The translations under genes and the position numbers were made by a program. Below, in pieces: positions 6,077-14,157 of a DNA stretch of 64,000 nucleotides. The notes beneath the pieces are model-generated. The model was not told the DNA's origin. It did no database searches and saw only the letters and a list, made by a program, of their open reading frames with translations. Source of the DNA: a virus. The DNA lies in the IMG/VR virus record IMGVR_UViG_3300024243_000016, positions 1 through 64,000 of that record. One strand, given 5' to 3'. Each line of letters starts with the position of its first letter. Position 1 is the first letter of the stretch.

Positions 6077-7915
6077 TTATCTCCCAATAATTTTAGAGTT
6101 AATTAGATTTTTCTTATACTCTCTATTAAATTCATAATTCTCTTTTTTAACATAATTAGACATAGCCACATCAATAAAAGTTAATAACTTTTTATATAAA
6201 TCATCATACAATATATTTATATTTTGATCCAACCCAACAATACCATTTAAATACCCATAAACCTTATTTATGTCTCTTTGTGACTTTCTTTTTAATTCAA
6301 TAAAAACATTTTCATATATACCCTTATTTTTAATAATATATTCTGCATTCCAATTGGCGCTATACATAGTCTTCTTTACATTAGTAGTAATATCTAAATC
6401 GCTTTTATCTATTGAAGCAGGATCTAAATAAGAATTAATCTCTAACTCACCCATCTTATCCTTAAAAAGTTGTCTTTCTTTAGAAGATGTTTTTTTAGAA
6501 AAATTAATCAACATACCCATAACACTATCATGTAAAACGTTTTTAAATACACTACTTAAAAACACACCTAGCTGACTACTAACAAACTCATCTGCATTAA
6601 AATTACCTATACCCTTTTTTCTTGCCAACTCCTCTAAATCAAACTTAAATTCCAAACCCATAAAATATTTATATAAAGAATCTTCACCATTATATTCTAT
6701 ATTCTTTAACTTTTTAGACTTTCCAAATAAACCCCTAATCAACCTTTCTTGATTAACATCTTTGCTAATAATATATCCTTCATCAACCAATGCATCATAA
6801 ACTATCCCATTTTCAACAATATCTTTTATGCTATCATCAGTTTCTTTCATACGTTCAGCAAACTCCTCATAATCATCATCTTGTTCCATATTAAAATCGA
6901 ACCTAACACTTATAAAGTCTCCTTCCTCATCAACCTCAATATAATCACTTGTATAAATATAATTGTTATTTAAAATACCACTAATTGTACCATCAATTTC
7001 ACCAGCACCACTTTCATTAAATCTGTCTCCCTTTTGTAACTTAACCTGAAAGGAACCATACCCCCTGAAATCATACCTCCCAGCATCATATTCATCATAA
7101 TCCAGCATAACATAACCATTACTATCTTGTTCAAAGGCATTAACTAACTGCTGTAAATGTTCCTCTATAGCCTTACCAGGAGATTCCTTGTCAAAACTTT
7201 GATTGATGCCATCCTCAACTATATCAACAATTTCTTCATCTTCATCAAACAAATCAAACAATATGCCACCCAAACTATGACCTATTATCTCTCTATCTAA
7301 GACATCAAAAGCAGTTTCAAGATCGGCATTGGCATCAAACACTAAAGCTACCTTGCCACCATAACCTAAATCATCTTCCTCCTTATTACCCATAACTCTC
7401 TTCCTAAAAACAAAAATAAACGCCTTCCCTTTAGAAGTATATTGATTCCAATAATTTTCGCTTTTTGTATATGATATGCACCATTGCGTTCCCCTTCCAT
7501 AATAACAACTAGCATCTTCACTTAATGGTCGCACAACCATATAATTTTTATCGTTATAAATTATATGTGCATTTTCAGTCATCCTTATTTTTAACTCTTC
7601 TTTTTTTTCTTTACTAGTTTTATCTAGATTATTCAACATTGTTCTTAATTCGACCAAAGACTTATAAGAGTTAATATCTTTATTTGTTAACCTTTGAACA
7701 TTATCATTAAATCTTTTAATAGCATCAACAATATATAAACTTTGGCCTGGATCTTTAACCCACTCTCTCATTGCCCACATCAAATATTTATTATTTCCAG
7801 GTAAATATTCTGCAAAATAATCTACCTTCTCTTTATGTTCTGGGAACTTTTCTTTTGCATCACTAACCCTTGACTCAACAAGAAGCATATCAATATTTTC
7901 TAACAAAATACTCAT
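6077..7915 (-). CDS. Large candidate packaged protein, paralogue of 3848-4921
   Basis: A 612-residue protein; its ATG follows directly on the TAA stop of the upstream gene. Residues 1-14 (MSILLENIDMLLVE) end L-V-E before Ser, the proposed capsid-targeting and cleavage site. Residues 15-110 include GNNKYLMWAM, and residues 115-215 include CYYGRGTQWC at 137-146. Both blocks line up with the protein at 3848-4921, so the two are paralogues. The C-terminal 400 residues differ: an acidic middle part (DYDEYDAGRYDFRGYG; EDDDYEEFAERMKE) and a Lys/Ile-rich end, with no DGPA repeats. The domain's activity is unknown to me. An internal protein that acts early in the new host is a reasonable guess. Confidence 0.6.
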   Translation of the reverse strand: MSILLENIDMLLVESRVSDAKEKFPEHKEKVDYFAEYLPGNNKYLMWAMREWVKDPGQSLYIVDAIKRFNDNVQRLTNKDINSYKSLVELRTMLNNLDKTSKEKKEELKIRMTENAHIIYNDKNYMVVRPLSEDASCYYGRGTQWCISYTKSENYWNQYTSKGKAFIFVFRKRVMGNKEEDDLGYGGKVALVFDANADLETAFDVLDREIIGHSLGGILFDLFDEDEEIVDIVEDGINQSFDKESPGKAIEEHLQQLVNAFEQDSNGYVMLDYDEYDAGRYDFRGYGSFQVKLQKGDRFNESGAGEIDGTISGILNNNYIYTSDYIEVDEEGDFISVRFDFNMEQDDDYEEFAERMKETDDSIKDIVENGIVYDALVDEGYIISKDVNQERLIRGLFGKSKKLKNIEYNGEDSLYKYFMGLEFKFDLEELARKKGIGNFNADEFVSSQLGVFLSSVFKNVLHDSVMGMLINFSKKTSSKERQLFKDKMGELEINSYLDPASIDKSDLDITTNVKKTMYSANWNAEYIIKNKGIYENVFIELKRKSQRDINKVYGYLNGIVGLDQNINILYDDLYKKLLTFIDVAMSNYVKKENYEFNREYKKNLINSKIIGR

Positions 7916-8551
7916 TTATTTGATTCCTTTATATCCATTCTGCAATATATATTTAACCAAAGCAATTTCAAAATAACTCATATCTGACAACAATTTATCA
8001 ACTTTTTTATAATAAGAATTAATATAGTTGTCCCTCTTCTTGACCCTTTTAACAACTAAGTCTATCTCCAACAATTCATTACTTTCTAACGAGCCTAATT
8101 TATCAATAACATCCTTAGCATAGATTGATGATATATTCTTTAATCTATTTTTTTGTCCAGCTTTATCATAATTGACCTTCACCATATAATCATCATAATC
8201 AACATGTAAATTAAAGCCAGCAAAAACCTCTCCAGTGTCTATAAGCTCTACAGAAAAATAAACAACAGGATTGTTAACATCAGTTTCTTCATCTGTCTTT
8301 ATACCACAAACCTGAATTCGTCTATTGTCAACCTTCTCTTCTATAATCTCAATGGCCTTTGCCAAAGCCTCCCTTTTTGCAAACAAAACACCGTCCAACA
8401 AATCTCTCAACTGAGCGTTTGAGGCTAATGTTTGCTTTGACAACCTTGCTGTAATTTCTTCAAAGTTTGGTGTGCTATCAAAAACAACTTGTTCATTTAA
8501 GATATGTTCAAAATAACTCTTTATTGATAAATTCAGATCATTATTACTCAT
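7916..8551 (-). CDS. Candidate packaged protein of unknown function
   Basis: I choose the ATG at 8551 (211 residues) because a GGTGGG ribosome site precedes it; a longer in-frame version from 8587 would run deep into the upstream gene. The N-terminus is an amphipathic helix with I-L-N-E at residues 17-20, again (L/I)-x-E. After it come a helical part (LRDLLDGVLFAKREALAKAIEIIEE, shown here only as a Leu/Ala-rich stretch at about residues 43-67), a beta-rich middle with NPVVYFSVELIDTGEVFAGF, and a Lys-rich end. No family recognised. It ends directly at the next start codon, so the pair is translationally coupled. Confidence 0.55.
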   Translation of the reverse strand: MSNNDLNLSIKSYFEHILNEQVVFDSTPNFEEITARLSKQTLASNAQLRDLLDGVLFAKREALAKAIEIIEEKVDNRRIQVCGIKTDEETDVNNPVVYFSVELIDTGEVFAGFNLHVDYDDYMVKVNYDKAGQKNRLKNISSIYAKDVIDKLGSLESNELLEIDLVVKRVKKRDNYINSYYKKVDKLLSDMSYFEIALVKYILQNGYKGIK

Positions 8552-8555
8552 AATA

Positions 8556-8876
8556 TTAACCCACCTGTTCAATAGCAAGGATTTCACAACTAGAATTCTC
8601 TTGCATTATTTTACCCTCTACGTCGTCAACTGATTCAGCTAGCACTACTAAAATCTTTTCCTTGTTATCTTCAGTAATAAACATGACTTCATACAGGTTA
8701 AGCTCTTTATTTTCAATTAAAGCCCTTTCCTTTTTATTTATATCCCTCTTAATAATGCCAACAGAAGCCAACAATTTATTATTAATAACAACCTTCTCTT
8801 CATTTAGAATTTCATTTTTTTGTTCAATTGCACTTTCAAACAATTTTCTTAAAAATTTCTTTTCTTTCTTATTCAT
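8556..8876 (-). CDS. Small candidate packaged protein
   Basis: A 106-residue protein with an ATG start. The N-terminal helix is strongly basic (MNKKEKKFLRKLFES) with L-F-E at residues 12-14 and a second L-N-E at 24-26, both of the (L/I)-x-E type. The C-terminal half looks like a small alpha/beta domain (LYEVMFITEDNKEKILVVLAE; DDVEGKIMQENSSCEILAI). It ends a few bases before the start of 7916-8551. Function unknown; grouped with the neighbours by its leader and position. Confidence 0.5.
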   Translation of the reverse strand: MNKKEKKFLRKLFESAIEQKNEILNEEKVVINNKLLASVGIIKRDINKKERALIENKELNLYEVMFITEDNKEKILVVLAESVDDVEGKIMQENSSCEILAIEQVG

Positions 8877-8890
8877 CTTATATATTCCTC

Positions 8891-9739
8891 TTATTTATTT
8901 GCTTCGTTAATAAATTCTGCTGCATTAAGCCAGCATTTAACACATTGTTCACTGCCAATCTTCATGTCATTATTATCAAAATAACCCTCTACCTCGTTAA
9001 TAGCCTTCATTGTTATATCACTTTCAAGAATATCATTGCTTTCCTTCAAAACATTTAAAGCCTTCCTTATTTCTATTTTTGATTCAACAACAACATTCTC
9101 AATAGAATCATTTAATATACCAGTCTTTGCAGCCAACAATCTAATTTGAACATCATTTAACTTGTTATTATATTTTTCAAAAAACTTTTTCTTCATAACA
9201 GAAATAACAACATTATTATAGACATCTTTGTTGCTGACCTCAAACTTACTTGCAACCTTGTCTTCCTTTAAAAGATATTCAACAACATCTTCTTCAAACT
9301 TAACAATATGCGCTTTATTATTAATACTTCCATTTCCCCTATATTCATTTAATAAATTATGAATAGAGGCAAATTTATCATAATTGTCAACCCGCTCATT
9401 GTAAAAAGATGGACCAAAGCTATAATTAATCTCTTTAATTAACTTGCTCTTTTCTTTTTCTACCCTTTTAAAATTAACTTTAGATACTGCCCCTTTAATT
9501 TCTGAGAGGATTCTATATGCAGCTTCTTTTGTCTTTATGTTTGTGTCAGTTATAGCAGAAACAATTCTTAACTCTTGCTTGATTAATGAGTCATCATGAA
9601 AGTTTCTATCGAAAACTTCTACAGCCCTCTCAGCCTCATGGAAATCTTCGTCTATTAAGCATTTAGAAACATACCTAATAAAAAATTCACAAATAAGTGC
9701 AACGTTTCGTTTTTTATTATGAGAAATAGATTTTTCCAT
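8891..9739 (-). CDS. Helical protein of unknown function next to the portal gene
   Basis: A 282-residue protein, ATG start; GGAAGAATAG, which contains the portal stop codon, serves as its ribosome site. It is predicted almost entirely alpha-helical, charged, with two short cysteine motifs near the ends (ALICEFF; EQCVKCWL). It does not carry the (L/I)-x-E leader seen in the following genes. Position between portal and protease suggests a head-assembly, scaffold or core role, as gp22 or gp67/68 have in T4, but I see no sequence evidence for any of these. Confidence 0.55.
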   Translation of the reverse strand: MEKSISHNKKRNVALICEFFIRYVSKCLIDEDFHEAERAVEVFDRNFHDDSLIKQELRIVSAITDTNIKTKEAAYRILSEIKGAVSKVNFKRVEKEKSKLIKEINYSFGPSFYNERVDNYDKFASIHNLLNEYRGNGSINNKAHIVKFEEDVVEYLLKEDKVASKFEVSNKDVYNNVVISVMKKKFFEKYNNKLNDVQIRLLAAKTGILNDSIENVVVESKIEIRKALNVLKESNDILESDITMKAINEVEGYFDNNDMKIGSEQCVKCWLNAAEFINEANK

Positions 9740-9741
9740 TT

Positions 9742-11790
9742 CTATTCTTCCTCCAATTTATTGTTATTTTCATCTTCGTTCAATTGTTTTACTCTACTAT
9801 TAAAAGAAGTGTCATCTTTCAGAGAATTAATTAATCGCTTGACCTCAAAATCACTTCTTTTTACATATTCCTCATCAAAAACAGAACCAACTACTTCCTC
9901 TGATTCAACAGACATATCAGGTTCCAACAAGTTCTTTCTACTACGTTTTGAATATATGCTTGTGTTTAAATCAGCAATGTTATTAAGATCAGACGATGCT
10001 AAACTTTCTGGGCCGTGATGTTCACGACGATTACGGTTATGTTTCAACCTATACTCTTCACCACGATCAGCAGAAGTCCGTTCATCTTTTTCTGTTTCGT
10101 CACTCTCTTCATCATCTTCAATCTCAACCAACAAATCACCGCCTACAATATTCTTAGAGGCAAACAAGCCTCCCCCGCCGACCTCCGCAGGCTCCGTTCC
10201 GCCACCAACATCACCAGCACCAGCAGCAGCCATCCCACCTTCGTCAGCACCAAACAACTCTTCTACAGGCTCACCAACATCTTCATCACCGAAATCCTCT
10301 TCGTCAAAACCACCACCACCGCCGCCAAACCCACCGCCCATAAAGTCATCACCACCGCCGACATCCTCAACACCATTAGACAACTCATTTAACTCTGCAT
10401 TCAGTAAAATATCTTCCTTAAGACCTTCATTAATCTTTTCAATTTCCTTACTAGATAACTTATAAATTCTCTTTTGCAAGGATTTTCGATCTATGTGATG
10501 TTCAGGAACCATACCAGCAATCTCAAACCTTGTTCTCCAAAGTTCTAACTTTTGTTGTTCAGCAATATTTGATGGGTTTGTCAACTTTAATTCAAAATCA
10601 ATTAAATCTTCTCCCTCAAAACCATGAGCATATAAATGAATTATTGCTATTTTTGTTAATTCAGAAACTATTACCCTCTGAATTCTTTGAATAGACCTAC
10701 TGAACCTAACATCTTCAGCAGACAACGTTGACTTGCCCATTGTATCATCAAAGCCAAGATACGTTTTTGGCACTTGCAAAGCTGAAAATAGTTTCGCCCT
10801 AAAATATTCAATGTCTTCAACATCTCCAGTATAGCTTCCACCAGCCAATGTCTCAATCTCTGTAGATTTGTCACCACGAACAGGAACATAATAATCTTGT
10901 TCTGTACTTAAAGCAGAATACCTTAAATCAATTTGACCATTAGATGAATCAACAACATGATCTCGCTTTAATTGTGTTTTAATGTTTTCAATATACATTG
11001 GAACTTCATCAGGTGCAATATTTCCGACATCTATTTTGAATACACGTCGTTCAGGACTCCTAACGATTCTGTACACCATAACGCTATCTTCCAACAAGGT
11101 TAATTGTCTAAAAATCCTTCTAGCACCATCTAAAACGGACATTCCATATGGAGCAAACGTATCGTTACCATTCAACCTGAAGTGGCTAATTTGCCAATTT
11201 TGTAAAACTTTATTTTGTGTTGCCCATCGATATCTAACAGCCATTGGATTTTTAAGATCAAACCCCTCTTCTCTCTCGACATCTTGAACTGGAATTGGTA
11301 GAATCCCGACAATCCCATAATCAGGATCAACTTGGTTAAGCAAGAAACAATCTCCCCACTTACATAAGCTTCTTGTCCAACCCCACATATTAAATTCAAC
11401 ATTAAGAGTGTCAAAAAACAATGTTTCAAGAAGATCTTTAATTCGATCATTATCCGTCAAAATCTTCATAACACTGCCATTTTCGTCATAAGTAACACTT
11501 TCATCAGAATATAAATTTAATGCTGCTGAAATAATTGGATCTGAATCCATTTCTGCGAAATCCGAATACCTTGCCATTCTATCATAAGCCGTATTAAACA
11601 TTGTAGAACTATTATAAATAGAACTGTTCATCATATGAGCCATTGACGCTTTTGAGAAGCCAGTATCTATTTCACCTGATAAGGCTGTTTTAATAATTGG
11701 GCCATCCCTAAACATCTTATTAAGCCTTGTAAAAAGATTAACCGCTCTCTTGACTCTAGAATCTTTTTTATTTTTTTCGTTATCTGCCAT
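9742..11790 (-). CDS. 20: Portal vertex protein, T4 gp20-like
   Basis: A 682-residue protein clearly related to T4 gp20, the dodecameric ring through which DNA enters and leaves the head. Family motifs are visible: MDSDPIISAALNLYSDE near the N-terminus, SPERRVFKIDVGN, the EQDYYVPV segment, then LAGG..TGDVEDIEYFRAKLF and LQVPKTYLGFDD. T4 gp20 is about 520 residues; here the family part ends near residue 490 and is followed by about 190 extra residues. That tail begins with a Gly/Asp/Glu-rich stretch (about residues 475-560, bases about 10110-10365), then a charged segment and a helical end. It follows the terminase gene as in other T4-like phages. Confidence 0.93.
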   Translation of the reverse strand: MADNEKNKKDSRVKRAVNLFTRLNKMFRDGPIIKTALSGEIDTGFSKASMAHMMNSSIYNSSTMFNTAYDRMARYSDFAEMDSDPIISAALNLYSDESVTYDENGSVMKILTDNDRIKDLLETLFFDTLNVEFNMWGWTRSLCKWGDCFLLNQVDPDYGIVGILPIPVQDVEREEGFDLKNPMAVRYRWATQNKVLQNWQISHFRLNGNDTFAPYGMSVLDGARRIFRQLTLLEDSVMVYRIVRSPERRVFKIDVGNIAPDEVPMYIENIKTQLKRDHVVDSSNGQIDLRYSALSTEQDYYVPVRGDKSTEIETLAGGSYTGDVEDIEYFRAKLFSALQVPKTYLGFDDTMGKSTLSAEDVRFSRSIQRIQRVIVSELTKIAIIHLYAHGFEGEDLIDFELKLTNPSNIAEQQKLELWRTRFEIAGMVPEHHIDRKSLQKRIYKLSSKEIEKINEGLKEDILLNAELNELSNGVEDVGGGDDFMGGGFGGGGGGFDEEDFGDEDVGEPVEELFGADEGGMAAAGAGDVGGGTEPAEVGGGGLFASKNIVGGDLLVEIEDDEESDETEKDERTSADRGEEYRLKHNRNRREHHGPESLASSDLNNIADLNTSIYSKRSRKNLLEPDMSVESEEVVGSVFDEEYVKRSDFEVKRLINSLKDDTSFNSRVKQLNEDENNNKLEEE

Positions 11791-11855
11791 ATTTAACCTC
11801 TAAAACATTATTATATTATTTATTATTTTATCATAACTTAACTATCTTTTAAAAC

Positions 11856-13475
11856 TTAATAAAGCCAATTTAAATTACCTAGTTCTTTTTTTATCAACCT
11901 TTTCTTACTATTACTAATGTCTACATTCCCAAAAAACAATGCACTTTCTGCCATATTTAACGAATTTGATATCCCTGAAAGCTCTTTAATTGACTCAAAG
12001 TCAGAACTAGTCATTGAAATACAACTAACAAAAACTTTATCTAGTTCTTCTTGATTTAACATTCCAGCAAAAATAACATCTAACAACCAAGCTGCTATAG
12101 ACATTGCAAGAATAGTATCATCATTACAACCTTTTTGTGCTTCAGGCCTTCCATTATTCCACACAAACGACTTCATTTCGTCTAACGTTCTTTCACTATA
12201 TATTCTAATTTGCTTATTTCTTACCATTTCTTCTAACTTAGAAACATATAATGGCCTAGATCCTGCTGATGTTGGTATGCCCATTACATAATCTTTTCTA
12301 CCCTCATAGGCAAACATTCCAACACCACCCTTTGTTTTCGACTTATGAGAATAATAAATATTTTTATATTCTAAATCTTTTAGCTTACTAAGAACAGCCC
12401 AACCATAACTATTGTTCTCAATTGCAACTATCGCATTATTATATATTTTTGCTGTCCTATTAATTAATTCAGCATATCTGTCCGTAGGTATTCTACCAAC
12501 ATATTCCGCAACTTGTTCCCTACTAGCCATATCAATAACATGAAATGCAGAATTATCATTTCCATCACCCCTAGCAACATCAGCAGACAACAAATACTGA
12601 ATGTCTTGTTTTGGCTCTATAAAATACCATAAATTATCTTCAAATGATGCTGAGGTGAACTTGTTAAAAATGTTATCTCCAACAAATTTTATATCTGATC
12701 CCCCAAAATATGTATCTCCAGATTGCTCAAATGAACATAGGTACTCTCTAGCTCTTTTTTGATCTATCATGTTTTTAGTTTCTTCATCAAACCAAGCTTG
12801 ATCTCTTTCTGGGTGTACGTCCCACATTAATTTTGTCGGGAAAAACCTATTTTTACCAACCTCGGCCTCTTTCCACAATCTATGGTAAGTTGAACCAACA
12901 CCCCTCGGAGTACTAACAATAACACACCTACCACCAGTTGAAATAGTGGGTTCAATTGATGCCCACAATTCACCAAAATCTTGAATCACTGCTGCTTCAT
13001 CAATTACTAACAATGATAATGATTCAGACACACCACTATTCCCAGTTGTTGCCTCCACCTTAATTGCAGACCGATTTGAAAACTCTATCTGATTTTTATT
13101 ATCTGTTACCATCTCTGACATTTTTAGCCAATTTGGTAACAAATTATACATGATGCGAACCTTTTTAAGCATGTTCCTGGCTGATCCCTGTTTGTTTGCA
13201 ACAATAAGCACGTTTTTATCTTTGTGAAAAAGAGTAAACCACAGAATAAAGCCAGCCACGTCAGTAGAGATACCAAGTTGCCTAGCCTTAAGCACAATGT
13301 TATGCCTATGCTTTATTAAGTCTTTATTTAATTGTTCCTGATAGTCGAATAGGGCAAAAGGAATTATACCCCTTGTAATATGTTGAATTTTACCATATTT
13401 TCTTAAGAAATAATTAACATCCTTTCCAGATCTTATTATTTCCTGAGTTATTTGTAATTTACTTTTTTTAGCCAT
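11856..13475 (-). CDS. 17: Large terminase subunit, T4 gp17-like
   Basis: A 539-residue DNA-packaging motor protein. The ATPase domain shows a Walker A-type loop KARQLGIST (residues 63-71), Walker B LLVIDEAA (155-162) and the coupling motif STPRG (188-192). The nuclease domain shows an RNase H-like acidic set: SADVARGDG with Asp299, AIENNSYG with Glu353, and GCNDDTILA near residue 460. It pumps DNA through the portal encoded next to it and cuts concatemers. ATG start. The upstream gap (13476-13589) is AT-rich with a poly-purine run but no clear hairpin terminator. I see no small terminase subunit in the window. Confidence 0.93.
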   Translation of the reverse strand: MAKKSKLQITQEIIRSGKDVNYFLRKYGKIQHITRGIIPFALFDYQEQLNKDLIKHRHNIVLKARQLGISTDVAGFILWFTLFHKDKNVLIVANKQGSARNMLKKVRIMYNLLPNWLKMSEMVTDNKNQIEFSNRSAIKVEATTGNSGVSESLSLLVIDEAAVIQDFGELWASIEPTISTGGRCVIVSTPRGVGSTYHRLWKEAEVGKNRFFPTKLMWDVHPERDQAWFDEETKNMIDQKRAREYLCSFEQSGDTYFGGSDIKFVGDNIFNKFTSASFEDNLWYFIEPKQDIQYLLSADVARGDGNDNSAFHVIDMASREQVAEYVGRIPTDRYAELINRTAKIYNNAIVAIENNSYGWAVLSKLKDLEYKNIYYSHKSKTKGGVGMFAYEGRKDYVMGIPTSAGSRPLYVSKLEEMVRNKQIRIYSERTLDEMKSFVWNNGRPEAQKGCNDDTILAMSIAAWLLDVIFAGMLNQEELDKVFVSCISMTSSDFESIKELSGISNSLNMAESALFFGNVDISNSKKRLIKKELGNLNWLY

Positions 13476-13589
13476 AAAGAGTTCCCAAACAAATTATATT
13501 GCTGAGTTTTAACAACTATTAAATATAATTAGTAATTAGAAACTTTTATTTACTAGTTTTTTTTATTTTTTTTGTTTTTAGGCGAAGGA

Positions 13590-14078
13590 TTATTTGATTG
13601 TAATTTCTTTTGGCTCCATAGCAGCAACCAGCTTTTTATCTTTTGGGATGAAAACCTTAAGAACACCATTGACAACTTCAGCAGAAACCTTTGAACAATC
13701 ATACATGTTGTCAATAATCCAAACTTTATTAACCTTAAGATCTGGAGCAAAACCCTTAAACTCTTCTGGATTCTTATCGCCAATGTCAACTTTAAAGATC
13801 AAAACATTATCCCCATTACAATCAGCCTCTGTACTTAACTTAACCCACTCCTTTTCAACACCTGGAATTGGGACATCGACATTAAGTCCATGATCATCCA
13901 CATAATACTTATAACTTTGACACTGATCATTAAGACTAACATTACCATCATCATCAAAAAATTTAAATAGGCTTGATTGCATTTCAGGCCAAGTTACACC
14001 AAAGGCATCACCAAACTTACGGCCACGACCACACATATTAGGGCCAGTTCCATCCATTTTTCTCATTCTGTTTCTCAT
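13590..14078 (-). CDS. Hsp20-like small heat-shock protein
   Basis: I choose the ATG at 14078 (162 residues), which has AGGAGG eight bases upstream; a longer frame to 14129 overlaps the promoter and lacks such a site. The C-terminal half has the alpha-crystallin pattern: a DVPIPGVEKE strand near the middle, an EEFKG segment, and YDCSKVSAEVVNGVLKVFIP followed by a short tail, matching the A-x-x-x-NGVL-x-h-x-x-P signature. Small heat-shock proteins hold unfolded proteins; T4-like cyanophages also carry them. Here it may help fold or assemble virion proteins. It has its own promoter-like site, so it can be expressed separately from the genes upstream. Confidence 0.75.
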   Translation of the reverse strand: MRNRMRKMDGTGPNMCGRGRKFGDAFGVTWPEMQSSLFKFFDDDGNVSLNDQCQSYKYYVDDHGLNVDVPIPGVEKEWVKLSTEADCNGDNVLIFKVDIGDKNPEEFKGFAPDLKVNKVWIIDNMYDCSKVSAEVVNGVLKVFIPKDKKLVAAMEPKEITIK

Positions 14079-14086
14079 TTCAAAAC

Positions 14087-14092
14087 CTCCTA
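14087..14092 (-). promoter_or_regulatory. Strong ribosome binding site that sets the Hsp20 start
   Basis: The minus strand reads AGGAGG here, eight bases before the ATG at 14078. It is one of the few full-length Shine-Dalgarno sequences in the window and decides between two in-frame starts. Confidence 0.8.
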
Positions 14093-14129
14093 CTAAATTT
14101 AAATTATTTGCTTCAAAAATTATAATCAT

Positions 14130-14157
14130 AATATAATAGATAGCTATGTTTTGTCAA
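14130..14157 (-). promoter_or_regulatory. Sigma70-type promoter for the Hsp20 gene
   Basis: On the minus strand TTGACA (14152-14157) is a perfect -35 box. A 16-base spacer leads to TATATT (14130-14135); an 18-base spacer would give TATTAT (14128-14133). The -35 box contains the TGA stop (14154-14156) of the preceding gene. The ATG at 14078 lies about 50 bases downstream, leaving room for a short leader. Confidence 0.55.

Noticed and set aside
7916-8587. Longer N-terminal form of the 7916-8551 gene
   Set aside because: The earlier start would overlap the preceding gene by about 30 bases and lacks a ribosome site, while the ATG at 8551 has one and places the (L/I)-x-E leader at the N-terminus.
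9719-10392. Higher-GC patch in the portal 3' region as a sign of foreign DNA
   Set aside because: The richer base composition follows directly from Gly, Ala, Glu and Asp codons of the low-complexity portal tail, so it needs no transfer event.
13476-13589. Rho-independent terminator between Hsp20 and terminase
   Set aside because: The gap has long A/T runs but no GC-rich inverted repeat before them on the minus strand.
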